A DNA stretch of 63,434 nucleotides. Origin: Leucobacter sp. 7(1). GTDB lineage: Bacteria > Actinomycetota > Actinomycetes > Actinomycetales > Microbacteriaceae. The notes under the pieces are model-generated. The model worked only from the letters and a program-made list of their open reading frames with translations, was not told the DNA's origin and did not search any database. This document shows, in pieces, positions 45,848 to 54,459 of the stretch; the stretch's first letter is position 1, and each line of letters starts with the position of its first letter. A program made the position numbers and the translations under genes. The DNA lies in contig NZ_FUID01000021.1 in the NCBI RefSeq assembly GCF_900163635.1, positions 1 to 63,434 of the forward strand. Reading direction: 5' to 3'.

Positions 45848-45910
45848 ACGGAGATTCACGAAGATCACGGAGACTTTGTGCCGGATCCGGCACCTGTAGT
45901 GTGAATCTCC
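45848..45910. repeat. Interspersed palindromic element, copy 2
   Basis: 63 bp, about 92% identical to 40112-40174. It keeps the terminal ACGGAGATTC/GAATCTCC pair and the GTGCCGGATCCGGCAC core. It lies between the convergent CitB-type and argO genes, where it could terminate both. Confidence 0.85.
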
Positions 45911-45936
45911 TGCGCGTGCAGCGGCAGGATTCAGCG

Positions 45937-45983
45937 GCAGCAGGCAGCGGGCGGCAGGCGGCAGCAGGCAGCAGGCAGCAGCC
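45937..45983. repeat. GCAGGCA-type heptamer repeat cluster
   Basis: Imperfect tandem units built on GCAGGCA with G-rich variants. The same heptamer, on the opposite strand, forms the array at 63081-63143. Confidence 0.75.
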
Positions 45984-46001
45984 GACGAGGGGCGGCACCG
46001 C

Positions 46002-46610
46002 TCACACTCCGCCGAAGGCAAGCCGGCCCGCGATGACGAGCATCACGACCGCGACCACGCCGTCGAGGATCTGCCACGAGCGCGGCGTCGCGAAGAACCG
46101 GGTCAGCGCCCGCGCCCCATACCCGATCAGGAAAAACCAGACGAGACTCGCGAGCGCCCCGCCGGCAGCGAACCACCACTTGCCCGGATCCCCCTGCGCA
46201 TTGCCGATGGACCCCATGAGGACGACGGTGTCGAGGTACACGTGCGGGTTCAAGAACGTGATCGCGAGACAGGCGAGCACCGTGCGCTTCAGCGATCCGG
46301 CCTCGCCCTCAGCGGCAACGAGCACCTCCGGCTTCATGGCCCGCCGCGCCGCAGACCACGCGTACCAGAGCAGGAACGCGACCCCGCCCCAGCGCACGAT
46401 CTCGAGCACGATCGGGGCCCGTTCCACAACGAACCCGATCCCCGCAACCCCCAACGTCTCGAGCACGGCGTCCGTGAGCCCACAGATGAGCACCACGGGC
46501 AGCACGTGCTCGCGCCGGATCCCCTGGCGCAGCACAAACGCGTTCTGCGCGCCGATCGCCATGATGAGCGAGAGGCCGCTGCCGATACCGACGAGGAAGG
46601 GAAGGAACAT
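46002..46610 (-). CDS. LysE/ArgO-family basic amino-acid exporter
   Basis: A 202-residue membrane exporter with about six segments. Seen: GSGLSLIMAIGAQNAFVLRQGI near residue 10, VVLICGLTDAVLETLG, and AITFLNPHVYLDTVVLMGSIG near residue 115, the family's NP.Y motif. It expels surplus lysine or arginine. The ATG at 46610 lies seven bases after TAGCGT, so the transcript may be leaderless. Divergent from the LysR/ArgP-type gene in the classical lysE-lysG / argO-argP layout. Confidence 0.92.
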   Translation of the reverse strand: MFLPFLVGIGSGLSLIMAIGAQNAFVLRQGIRREHVLPVVLICGLTDAVLETLGVAGIGFVVERAPIVLEIVRWGGVAFLLWYAWSAARRAMKPEVLVAAEGEAGSLKRTVLACLAITFLNPHVYLDTVVLMGSIGNAQGDPGKWWFAAGGALASLVWFFLIGYGARALTRFFATPRSWQILDGVVAVVMLVIAGRLAFGGV

Positions 46611-46670
46611 GCTCTCGACGCTAGGGGCGGCAGACCGCCCACTCCAACTTCAGCGTGCCTGTATATTCTC

Positions 46671-46690
46671 AAGCATCATTAGTAGTGCTT
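46671..46690. promoter_or_regulatory. Putative LysG/ArgP operator between exporter and regulator
   Basis: An inverted repeat AAGCA-N10-TGCTT in an A/T-rich stretch, unusual for this GC-rich DNA, midway between the divergent genes. It fits a LysR-type binding site and includes promoter-like TATATT just upstream (46662-46667). Confidence 0.55.
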
Positions 46691-46710
46691 CATCTAGCAG
46701 GGAGACTCTC

Positions 46711-47595
46711 GTGGACTTGCCCGTCGAGCACCTCGCCACGTTTACCGCCGTCATTGACGAGGGCAGTTTCGAGGGGGCCGCCCGCCGCCTCCACATCACC
46801 CCGTCCGCCGTGAGCCAGCGCGTGCGTGCGATGGAGGAACGCGTGGGATCGGTCCTCGTGCAGCGCACGCGTCCGGTCGCGGTCACGGAGGCGGGTGCCG
46901 CCGTGCTGCGCGCCGCCCGGCAAATCGCCCGGATCGGCGACGACCTGGGTGCCGAGCTCGGGCACGGCCCCGCTGGCGGCACGCTGATCCCGATCGTCGT
47001 CAACGCGGACTCGCTTGCGACCTGGTTCGTCCCCGCACTCGCGGAGGCCGCCCGCGAGACCGGCGTGTACTTCGAGGTGATCCGGGCAGACGAGACAGTC
47101 TCGACCGAGAGCCTGCGCAACGGCTCGGTGATGGCCGCGCTCACTGCAACGCGGGAGCCCGTACCCGGCTGCACCTCGTCACGCCTGGGCGGAGACCACT
47201 ACCGCGCGGTCGCGAGCCCCGAGTTCGTTGCCAGGTGCTTCCCCGACGGCCTCACCGTCGAGGCCCTCCGCCGCGCCCCCACCGTCGAATTCGACAGGCA
47301 CGACGCGTTCCAGCAGCGCTTCCTCCACCGGGTCACCCGGGCTCGGGTCGAACCACCCCGCCACTTCATCCCGTCCTCCGCCGAGTTCGCGCACGCCATC
47401 GAGCTCGGCATGGGCTGGGGCATGCTGCCCGCGCTCCAGTGCATCGAGCCGCTCGCGGCCGGGCGCATCGTGGAGCTTGATCCGGGCACCACGGTCGAGC
47501 TGCCGCTGTACTGGCAACGCTGGAATCTGCGCTCCCCCGTACTCGATACCCTCTCCGAGGTGGTGGCCCGACACGCGACCGCGGCGCTGGCCTGA
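46711..47595 (+). CDS. LysR-family ArgP/LysG-type regulator
   Basis: A 294-residue LysR regulator of the ArgP/LysG group that switches on the exporter when basic amino acids accumulate. Winged helix at residues 5-60 (EHLATFTAVIDEGSFEGAARRLHITPSAVSQRV), then the effector domain with VNADSLATWFVPAL and LGMGWGMLPALQ. GTG at 46711 is preceded by AGGGAG. A much longer open frame upstream spans the repeat-rich intergenic DNA and the exporter and is not coding. Confidence 0.93.
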   Translation: MDLPVEHLATFTAVIDEGSFEGAARRLHITPSAVSQRVRAMEERVGSVLVQRTRPVAVTEAGAAVLRAARQIARIGDDLGAELGHGPAGGTLIPIVVNADSLATWFVPALAEAARETGVYFEVIRADETVSTESLRNGSVMAALTATREPVPGCTSSRLGGDHYRAVASPEFVARCFPDGLTVEALRRAPTVEFDRHDAFQQRFLHRVTRARVEPPRHFIPSSAEFAHAIELGMGWGMLPALQCIEPLAAGRIVELDPGTTVELPLYWQRWNLRSPVLDTLSEVVARHATAALA

Positions 47596-47604
47596 GCGCC
47601 GCAG

Positions 47605-48984
47605 CTACCCCCCGAAGGAAACGAACCCGGCGATCAGGTAGGCGATGAACGAGAGCACGGCAGCGGCACCCGCGTAGGGCAGGATCGACAGCATCAGGTT
47701 CAGCGGCTTGACGCCCACTGACTTTGCGGCGAGCACCATCCCGTCACCGTAGAGGCAGGTTGTGGACCCGAGCGCGGCGCCCGAGAACACTGCCGTGCCG
47801 GCAAGCACGGGGTCGACGCCCATCCCGATGGCGAGGGGCAGCACGACGGGCGTGATGACCACGGCGAGATCCCAGAACGCACCCGTGGCGTAGGCGTAGA
47901 TACCGCAGATCAGGAACACAACGGCGGGGAGCAGCGCGCCGTACATCACGGGTTCTGCGGCACCGATGACCCATTCAGCGAGCTGTAGATCCGTGTTGAT
48001 CTGCTGCATCATGAAGGCGAGCACGAACAGCACCATGACATAGCCCATGCTCGTGATGCCCTCGAACGCCTGCTCAAAGACGGCTTTGAAGGTGAGGCGG
48101 CGCTGCGCGAGGTAGAGCACCAGGGCGACGACCACGGCGGCCGCGGCGCCCTTGATGATGTCCACCTCGGTGAAGATCGTGACGAGCACGAGGGTGACGA
48201 CCGGAATCAGGAAGTTGAAGGGCAGCGGGCGGGCGCTCTCGGCACCGTCCGTCGCGAGCTCGAAGGCCCGCTCCTCGGGTGTGAGGCCCTCCGGCAGAGT
48301 GTCGCCGGTGCGGTCCACCCGCGCCTGCTCCCGCTTCAGGGGGCCAACGAGCGGCAGCACGCCCGCGGCGAGCAGCAGTCCGATCGCGAGGGCGAACCAG
48401 CCGAAGAAGATGAAGGGCAAACCGGAGAGGTAGGCACCGAAGCCGGACCCGCCGACAGTGACGCCGTCCTGTTCGAGCAGCGCCGCGAAGAACACCGCCC
48501 AGGTCGAGAACGGGATGATCACCGCGATGGGTGCCGAGGTGAGCTTCACGATCGAGCCGACCATTGTGCGGGGCACACCGTAACGGTCGGTCACGCGTTT
48601 CATCGACGTGCCGACGGTGAGCGCGTTGAGGTAGTCATCAATGAACAGCGCGATTGTCAGCAGCCAGGTGAGCAGCAGCGACTTGCGGCGCGAGTTCACA
48701 AACCGCTCCGTCCACCGCGCAAAGTCGTTCACCGCACCGGAGGCGTTGAAGTAGGCGATCAGGATCCCGAAGAGCACCACCACGAGGGCGAGCCAATGCA
48801 CGGTCTCGTTGGAGAGCGAGGCGCCGAAGGCCCCCACAAATGTGTCAAAGAAACCCCACCCGCCCAGCATGACCGCGCCGACGAGCACACCTGAGAGGAG
48901 CCCAAACAGGGCGCGCTTGGTGAGCACCGAGACGATGAGGACGGTGAGGACTGGCAGGAGCGCCAGGGCTGTGTTCTGGACCAC
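47605..48984 (-). CDS. NhaC-family Na+/H+ antiporter
   Basis: A 459-residue membrane antiporter with 11-12 segments. Seen: ALLPVLTVLIVSVLTKRALFGLLSGVLVG at the N-terminus, LFIDDYLNALTVGTSMKRVTDRYGVPR near residue 115 with buried acidic residues, and ATGAFWDLAVVITPVVLPLA near residue 370. Likely exports Na+ or exchanges a metabolite; NhaC relatives also carry malate/lactate. GTG at 48984 follows AAAGG. It lies downstream of the amidohydrolase on the same strand, 82 bp apart, and converges on argP. Confidence 0.9.
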   Translation of the reverse strand: MVQNTALALLPVLTVLIVSVLTKRALFGLLSGVLVGAVMLGGWGFFDTFVGAFGASLSNETVHWLALVVVLFGILIAYFNASGAVNDFARWTERFVNSRRKSLLLTWLLTIALFIDDYLNALTVGTSMKRVTDRYGVPRTMVGSIVKLTSAPIAVIIPFSTWAVFFAALLEQDGVTVGGSGFGAYLSGLPFIFFGWFALAIGLLLAAGVLPLVGPLKREQARVDRTGDTLPEGLTPEERAFELATDGAESARPLPFNFLIPVVTLVLVTIFTEVDIIKGAAAAVVVALVLYLAQRRLTFKAVFEQAFEGITSMGYVMVLFVLAFMMQQINTDLQLAEWVIGAAEPVMYGALLPAVVFLICGIYAYATGAFWDLAVVITPVVLPLAIGMGVDPVLAGTAVFSGAALGSTTCLYGDGMVLAAKSVGVKPLNLMLSILPYAGAAAVLSFIAYLIAGFVSFGG

Positions 48985-49066
48985 GGTGGCCTTTCAGGCG
49001 GCGGCTGTGCCGCGCGGATCGTGTCGGGGGTCGGTGAGGCGGAGCGCCATCGGGAGCAGCGGGCAG

Positions 49067-50704
49067 TTAGCCCTCGTGGGAGGTGTGCAGGCCGTCGAGA
49101 TAGGTCGCCAGCACGGGGAGCTCGACGAGATCGTCGCCGGACACTTCGAGCGGATCCTCGGCCCACACGGCCAGGTCGGCGCGCGCACCGGCGCGGATCA
49201 CGCCAAGGTCATCGTCCCCCTGGGCCAGGGCGGCGCCCCGGGTGTAGCCGTGCAGTGCCTGCGCGGCGGTCAGACGCTCCTCGGGTTCGTAGACGAAGGC
49301 ATCGCGATCGCCGGGGGCGCGGCGCAGCATGGCCCAGGCGAGTCCAACGCGGGCATCGAGATCCGCGATCGGCCAGTCCGATCCGAGGGCGAGCGGTGCT
49401 CCCGCCCGGAGCACCGATCCTGCGTTCCACGCGCGCGCGGCTCGCTCCGAGCCCAGGCGCCTAGCCCACTCGTCGCTGCCGTCCGCAATCCGCCACTGCA
49501 GGTGCGGCAACTGCATCGATGCGGTGATGCCCGTTGCCGCCAAACGCGCCAGGTCGCGCGGGTCGAGCGTTTCGAGGTGCTCGATCCGGTGCGGGATCCC
49601 TGCGCGGGATCGGCTCCCCACGGCCTCGTACGCGGTAATAGTTTCCCCCACCGCGCGGTCCCCGATCGCGTGAGTGGCAATCTGAAACCCAGCCTCGGTG
49701 AACTCGCGGACCGCAGCGGCGAAATCCGCCTGCTCAGGCCAGAACCCGGAGAGCCCTTCGCCATCGGCGTCCGCCTCGTAGAGCCACCCGGCCCCGGTAT
49801 CGATCACGCCGTCGGCGTAGAGCTTGATCACGCCGCCGCGCCAGCGCTTGCCAGCTCGATCGCGCTGCGCAGCGATGGCGGCGCGCTGCTCCGCCGTGTA
49901 GCTGGGCTTCACGTCCATTGCGCTCACGATGCGGACGGGGAGTCCAAGACCGGTCGAGTCGAGCGCCTCGAGGAGGTCAAGGGTCTCGGGGTTGCCGTCC
50001 ATGATCGCGCCGCCGGTCAGGCCGGACCGCCGCATCTTCGCGAAGGTGGCGCGAGCAGCCTCGAGGGTCTCGTCGCGGCTGGGCTTCGGCGCGACCTCGA
50101 GGAGCGGCTGGTAGGCGCTGTCCTCGCGCAGCTCTCCCGTGGGAGTGCCGTGTGCGTCCACCACGATCTCTGAGCTGTCAGCGAAGGATCGCGCGCCCGT
50201 GATGCCGGCTCGGGTGAGCGCCGCAGTGCTGGCGAGCGCCGTGTGGAAGTCGAAGAAAAAGAGCATCGCGGGCACATCGCCCACGGCACCGTCGATGAGG
50301 GCTGAAGTGAGCCGAGTCCCCTCGAAGACCGCGTAATCCAGGTTCCAGGCCCGTACCCAGCCATCACTTGTGTCACGCCGCACGCGCTCAGCCTCGGCAC
50401 CGAGTGCGTCGCGAAGTTCACGGACCGTGCGGACGCGTCCGAGGTCTAGCCCCTGGCACAGTTCTACACCCTGAATCGGGTGTAGGTGCGCGTCAATCAA
50501 CCCGGGAGTCACCGTGGCGCCCCGCACATCGTCCACACGGGTCGACGGACCGCGGAATGCAGTCGCGATCTCATCGTCCGTGCCGAGCGCGAGGATCCGA
50601 CCATCGGCGATGGCGATCGAGCGTGGCGCGTTGACGGCGCTGTCCTCGTGCATCGTGTGCACGCGCGCGTTCGCGACGATCAGCTCGGCGTTGGTCTCCG
50701 CCAC
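49067..50704 (-). CDS. YtcJ-type metal-dependent amidohydrolase (second copy)
   Basis: A 545-residue amidohydrolase of the Amidohydro_3/YtcJ group. Seen: AIADGRILALG, metal motif TPGLIDAHLHPIQGVEL near residue 60, GGVIKLYADGVIDTGAGWL near residue 300, FQIATHAIGDRAVGE, and LGSDWPIADLDA near the C-terminus. Only distantly similar to the copy at 1484-3169. GTG at 50704 is chosen because GGGGGAG stands eight bases before it; the longer frame to 50779 would start in the divergent promoter region. Probably co-transcribed with nhaC; the divergent TetR gene is a plausible regulator. Substrate unknown. Confidence 0.88.
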   Translation of the reverse strand: MAETNAELIVANARVHTMHEDSAVNAPRSIAIADGRILALGTDDEIATAFRGPSTRVDDVRGATVTPGLIDAHLHPIQGVELCQGLDLGRVRTVRELRDALGAEAERVRRDTSDGWVRAWNLDYAVFEGTRLTSALIDGAVGDVPAMLFFFDFHTALASTAALTRAGITGARSFADSSEIVVDAHGTPTGELREDSAYQPLLEVAPKPSRDETLEAARATFAKMRRSGLTGGAIMDGNPETLDLLEALDSTGLGLPVRIVSAMDVKPSYTAEQRAAIAAQRDRAGKRWRGGVIKLYADGVIDTGAGWLYEADADGEGLSGFWPEQADFAAAVREFTEAGFQIATHAIGDRAVGETITAYEAVGSRSRAGIPHRIEHLETLDPRDLARLAATGITASMQLPHLQWRIADGSDEWARRLGSERAARAWNAGSVLRAGAPLALGSDWPIADLDARVGLAWAMLRRAPGDRDAFVYEPEERLTAAQALHGYTRGAALAQGDDDLGVIRAGARADLAVWAEDPLEVSGDDLVELPVLATYLDGLHTSHEG

Positions 50705-50816
50705 GGTGTACTCCCCCGGTTGTTGACACCCCGTATCCTCGAAGATGAGGCGGAGCACCCTTAATTTACGTAGATTCAATTAACTCCGCAACCTCTGCCC
50801 ACAAAAGGAGGGCCCT

Positions 50817-51500
50817 ATGACGGTGCCAGAACCGCACCGGCCCGCTGGCAGGCCCCGCACCGCGGTGCTCTCGCGCGAGCGCATTCTCGCCGCCGCTTTC
50901 GCGCTCGCAGACGTCCGTGGCGGCGATTTCACCCTCGCCGCGCTCGCGCGCAGCCTGGATGTGCGGCCCTCCGCGCTGCATCACTATTTCGCGGGCAAAG
51001 ATGAACTCATCGCGGGGATGCGCGGCCAGCTCACCGCGCGCGTCGGCGACACCGGATTCGCCACGCTGCCCTGGCACGAGGCCATCGTGCCGTGGGCGCG
51101 CGTCTACCGCACGACATTTGGTGCGCACCCTGGAATCATTGCGGCACTTGCCACGCTGCCCGTCGCGGACGAGCCCGAGTCAATGGTCGACTATGAACGC
51201 ATCGCGGCGGCGATGCGTCGCGATGGCTATCCGGAGCATCGGATCGTTCCTGCCCTGGTCGCCATCGAGTGTTTTGTGATCGGTTCAGCGCTCGACTCGC
51301 TCGCTCCGGAAGACAACCTCCGCCCCCTGAGCAACACCACACTGGTGCCTGTGCTCACCGCTGCTGAGCAGTCCGCACGCGCGCACGCGGGTGCCCAGCG
51401 GCTCGGGGTAGCCGAGGCCACATTTGAGTTTGGACTCGCCGCGCTCATCGCAGGGCTGCGGGCCGCTGGCGAAGCCGAAGCCGAAGCCGAAGCCGGCTGA
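50817..51500 (+). CDS. TetR/AcrR-family regulator
   Basis: A 227-residue regulator. N-terminal helix-turn-helix (residues 17-65): LSRERILAAAFALADVRGGDFTLAALARSLDVRPSALHHYFAGKDELI. The C-terminal ligand domain resembles the TetR_C class (VPWARVYRTTFGAHPGIIAALATLP). It ends in a simple (GAAGCC)5 repeat coding for EAEAEAEAG, a likely slippage site with little effect on function. ATG at 50817 follows AGGAGG. Its TGA overlaps the AEC transporter start (TGATG), so it likely controls that transporter, and perhaps the divergent amidohydrolase. Confidence 0.9.
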   Translation: MTVPEPHRPAGRPRTAVLSRERILAAAFALADVRGGDFTLAALARSLDVRPSALHHYFAGKDELIAGMRGQLTARVGDTGFATLPWHEAIVPWARVYRTTFGAHPGIIAALATLPVADEPESMVDYERIAAAMRRDGYPEHRIVPALVAIECFVIGSALDSLAPEDNLRPLSNTTLVPVLTAAEQSARAHAGAQRLGVAEATFEFGLAALIAGLRAAGEAEAEAEAG

Positions 51501-52423
51501 TGTTCGGGGTACTTCAGGGTTTTGCCCTCATCCTCGGCATCATCGGCGCAGGCTACCTCGCAGCCCGCTTCGGGGTCGTTGAGGGCGAGCAGCGGCGAGT
51601 GCTGAACAACGTCGCCTTCTATGTCGCGACCCCGGCGCTCCTCTTTTCCGTTCTCAGCCGCAGCGACCCCAGCGTCATCCTGTCACCGGTGATCCTCATC
51701 ACCAGCGCGGCGGCGCTCATCGTGGCGGCAGGCTTTGTCGTGGCATCGCGGCTCTGGTTTCGGCGGGATCTCGCCGGTACCACGCTCGGGGCCACGTGCG
51801 CCGGGTACGTCAACTCCAATAATCTCGGGCTGCCCGTCGCGCTCTACATCCTCGGCGATGCCGCGTACGTCGCGCCGCTGTTACTTGTGCAACTGGTGAT
51901 CTTCGCGCCAGCGATCCTCGCGATCCTCGAAACGACCCGGGGAAACCAGCGTGGCGCGATGGTGGCCCTGGGCCGGGCCGCCGCCAACCCGGTGATCATC
52001 GGTTCCGTGGCTGGCCTGGTGGTCGCGCTCCTCGCGTTTCCCGTGCCGGAGATCGTGCTCGGCCCCATTGACATGCTCGGCGGTGCCGCGATCCCGATGG
52101 TGCTCCTCAGCTTTGGGATGTCGCTCCGGGGCCAGCGGGCACTGCAGCGCGGCACCGGGCGGGCCGCAGTGTTCGTCGCGTCAGGCCTCAAAGTCATTGT
52201 GATGCCGCTCGTGGCCTGGGTTCTGGCGATCGCGTTCCGCCTCCCCCCACACGAGGTGTTCGTGGCCACCACAATCGCTGCCCTGCCCACGGCGCAGAAC
52301 GTGTACAACTACGCGGCAACATACCGCCGCGCCGAGACAATGGTCCGGGACACAGTGTTCCTCACGACCTTCGCGTCGCTCCCCGTCATCGCCCTCATTT
52401 CACTATTGCTGAGGAATGCCTAG
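51500..52423 (+). CDS. AEC-family (auxin efflux carrier-like) transporter
   Basis: A 307-residue membrane carrier with about ten segments and the AEC inverted repeat. Seen: FALILGIIGAGYLAARFGVVEGEQRRVLNNVAFYVATPALLF at the N-terminus, GYVNSNNLGLPVALYILGD near residue 95 with the broken helix NNLGLP, and a second-half equivalent VATTIAALPTAQNVYNYA. Bacterial members move malate, malonate and other carboxylates. Coupled to the TetR gene upstream by a TGATG overlap. Confidence 0.9.
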   Translation: MFGVLQGFALILGIIGAGYLAARFGVVEGEQRRVLNNVAFYVATPALLFSVLSRSDPSVILSPVILITSAAALIVAAGFVVASRLWFRRDLAGTTLGATCAGYVNSNNLGLPVALYILGDAAYVAPLLLVQLVIFAPAILAILETTRGNQRGAMVALGRAAANPVIIGSVAGLVVALLAFPVPEIVLGPIDMLGGAAIPMVLLSFGMSLRGQRALQRGTGRAAVFVASGLKVIVMPLVAWVLAIAFRLPPHEVFVATTIAALPTAQNVYNYAATYRRAETMVRDTVFLTTFASLPVIALISLLLRNA

Positions 52424-52523
52424 CCGCGGGAATAGTGACCCCATCAGCGGCGTTGCACTCCGACGGGCGCTCGGGAGATCCGGCCCCGACCGTCGACGTA
52501 TGAACCCTAGGAGACCACACACC

Positions 52524-53099
52524 GTGAGCCCGCGCACCGCACAGACCAGCGCCCCCGTCCTCGACACCCTCGCAGAGCGGTGGAGCCCCCGCGCATTCGA
52601 CGCAAGCCACGCGTTCGACGAGGGTGCCCTCCGCGGCGTCTTCGAGGCAGCCCGCTGGGCACCGAGCGCCAACAACTCGCAGCCCTGGCGTTTCATTCTG
52701 GCCCGGCGCGGTAGCGAGAGCTTCGCGAAAATTGAGGACACGCTCGCGGGCTTCAATAAGATGTGGGCTGGCAGCGCAGCAGCACTTGTCGTGAACATCG
52801 CCGAGGTTGCCGATGCTGACGGGAACGCGCAGCCGTGGGCGGAGTACGACCTGGGCCAGGCCGTAGCTCACCTCAGCGTCCAGGCGCACGCCGAGGGTCT
52901 CTACGTCCACCAGATGGGCGGCTTCGACCGCGAGGCTATCAGCGCGGCATTCGGCCTGGAAGCGCGCTTTGTGCCCGTCTCCGTGATGGTCATCGGCGCG
53001 ATCGGCACCGTCGAGCAGCTGCCCGAGCCGCTCCGTGAGCGCGAGGTCGCGCCGCGCACCCGCATCGAACTCGACGAGCTGTTCGTCGCGCGCGACTAA
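52524..53099 (+). CDS. Nitroreductase-family FMN oxidoreductase
   Basis: A 191-residue nitroreductase. Seen: N-terminal RWSPRAFDASHAF, the FMN-binding EAARWAPSANNSQPWRFI near residue 47, VAHLSVQAHAEGLYVHQMGGFD near residue 115, and VMVIGAIG. Reduces nitro groups, quinones or flavins with NAD(P)H. GTG at 52524 is chosen because AGGAG lies ten bases before it; an in-frame ATG at 52500 lacks a ribosome site. Stands alone between the AEC gene and a terminator. Confidence 0.9.
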   Translation: MSPRTAQTSAPVLDTLAERWSPRAFDASHAFDEGALRGVFEAARWAPSANNSQPWRFILARRGSESFAKIEDTLAGFNKMWAGSAAALVVNIAEVADADGNAQPWAEYDLGQAVAHLSVQAHAEGLYVHQMGGFDREAISAAFGLEARFVPVSVMVIGAIGTVEQLPEPLREREVAPRTRIELDELFVARD

Positions 53100-53107
53100 G
53101 CACCACC

Positions 53108-53154
53108 GCATGACTGAGGGGCCCGCGGCACTGCCGCGGGCCCCTCAGTCATGC
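53108..53154. terminator. Bidirectional terminator
   Basis: A 23-bp arm on each side of a single central base (53131) makes an almost perfect GC-rich palindrome between the convergent nitroreductase gene and the hypothetical gene at 53171. Confidence 0.88.
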
Positions 53155-53170
53155 ATACTGCCGATCGGAG

Positions 53171-53593
53171 CTACTCCGTGTCGAGGGTGATCTCGGTGGC
53201 TTCGTCAGCGAGCCGCAGGGCACGCACAAGATCGGCGGCGTGCGTGGTCGAAAGAATCACGCGAGAGAACCCGTCGTACTCGCCCACCCAGCCGCGGTCC
53301 TCCGCCGAAGCGGCATGGCTCTCCAAGTCAATGACGATCGCGTCGCGGCCCTTTTTCACCAGCACGAAGTCATCGCCCGCAAAACTCCGCCACGTGCCTG
53401 CGGCCAGAGTCCCCGGGACATGCGTCCCCGGGGAGCGGATCCCGCGGAGCCAAATCCACGGGTCTTCGGTAATGACAGCCGAAGTGATTGCAGAGCGATC
53501 CAGTGTGATGTCACGGCGGCGCATCGCGGTGATCTTCTCCGCGCGCGTGAGGCGGATCACAACGCGATCCGGGTGAACTTCAACGCGTGCCAT
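53171..53593 (-). CDS. Hypothetical protein (beta-rich, possibly PH-like)
   Basis: A 140-residue protein I do not recognise. It starts MARVEVHPDRVVIRLTRAEK with ATG at 53593, two bases after the hemD stop, so it is likely in one transcript with hemD. The alternation of short hydrophobic strands, GTWRSFAGDDFVLVKKGRDAIVIDL and a final helix before LDTE, resembles bacterial PH-like domains found in actinobacteria. No signal peptide or membrane segment is visible. Codon use matches the neighbours, so it is a real gene. Function unknown. Confidence 0.7.
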   Translation of the reverse strand: MARVEVHPDRVVIRLTRAEKITAMRRRDITLDRSAITSAVITEDPWIWLRGIRSPGTHVPGTLAAGTWRSFAGDDFVLVKKGRDAIVIDLESHAASAEDRGWVGEYDGFSRVILSTTHAADLVRALRLADEATEITLDTE

Positions 53594-53595
53594 GG

Positions 53596-54387
53596 CTAGT
53601 CCAGCATGTCGCTCTGGTCGATGACGGACTCGACCGTCTCAATCAGTGCGTGTTTCAGTCGGTAATCGGGATGTGTCGGATCGTTGGCGTCCGCGGGGAG
53701 CCCAAGCGCTTCCGCGGCCTCCAGCGTGTTCACGCCCACGCAGGCAACGATCGTGTCGGTGGGAAGCTCAGGGAACTGAGCCGCAACCTCCTCCGCGATC
53801 TTTGCTGAGGCAACGAGCAGCGCGTTGATTCGGCCTGACTCGATGTCCTCACGGATGTGCACCGATGCGGGAACGCCGACTGTCCGAAACGCCAAGACCT
53901 GCGTGACGTCATGCCCGCGATCGATCAGGCCCTCAGTCAACACGGGGATCGCCACGTCAGAGCGCAACGTCAAGACGCGCAGCACCGCGCCTGTATCGAT
54001 CTCCGGCCACTCCTCGAGAAGCGCATGCGTGCTGTTCTCCGCTTCCGGAGTCCGCGACACGTGATATCCCGCGTCACGAAAAGCCACTGCCGTGGCTTCG
54101 CCGACGATCGCCACATTGGTCTCGGGCGGGATCACAGCGTTGTGATGCGCAAGAACATCAGCGACGGTAGAGCTCGTCGCCGTCATCCAGTCGAACTCAC
54201 CGGATTCCAGGCGTTTCAGCGCATTGACAAGCTGGTCTTCATCGCTTGTGTGCGCGAAGTCGACCAGCGGCGCGGTGACCGTGTGGGCACCCTGCTCGCG
54301 CAGTGCCTTCGAAACTAAATCACCCCACGTGCCGCCGCGAGGAATGAGAACTCGCAGGCCACTGAGCGGTTTCGCCTCAGACGACAT
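53596..54387 (-). CDS. hemD: Uroporphyrinogen-III synthase
   Basis: A 263-residue HemD-like protein closing hydroxymethylbilane to uroporphyrinogen III in heme synthesis. Seen: LSGLRVLIPRGGTWGDLVSKALREQGA at the N-terminus, FDWMTATSSTVADVLAHH near residue 70, the VAIVGEATAVAFRDAGY hinge, and NALLVASAKIAEEVAAQFP in domain 2. The family is weakly conserved, so assignment rests on overall layout and the SS/GxxT-type motifs. ATG at 54387 is preceded by GTGGGG; GTG at 54396 is an alternative. Slightly lower GC than its neighbours. No other classical hem gene is adjacent, but the PPO-like gene follows at 55794. Confidence 0.82.
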   Translation of the reverse strand: MSSEAKPLSGLRVLIPRGGTWGDLVSKALREQGAHTVTAPLVDFAHTSDEDQLVNALKRLESGEFDWMTATSSTVADVLAHHNAVIPPETNVAIVGEATAVAFRDAGYHVSRTPEAENSTHALLEEWPEIDTGAVLRVLTLRSDVAIPVLTEGLIDRGHDVTQVLAFRTVGVPASVHIREDIESGRINALLVASAKIAEEVAAQFPELPTDTIVACVGVNTLEAAEALGLPADANDPTHPDYRLKHALIETVESVIDQSDMLD

Positions 54388-54418
54388 AAACCCCACTCAC
54401 TCGACACCAATAAGAAAA

Positions 54419-54459
54419 GACCAACTCATTTCAGTCATGTTGAGGACCCAGAGTTGGTC
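54419..54459 (-). other. Hairpin in the hemD leader region
   Basis: GACCAACTC (54419-54427) and its inverse (54451-54459) can pair across a 23-base loop upstream of hemD. It lies in a relatively A/T-rich 189-bp gap between hemD and the DUF3618 gene. It could be that gene's terminator or a 5' leader structure; no known riboswitch is recognised. Confidence 0.4.

Noticed and set aside
45373..46710. Upstream extension of the LysR/ArgP-type frame
   Set aside because: It runs through tandem repeats and antisense to argO. The proper start has a Shine-Dalgarno and the family N-terminus at 46711.
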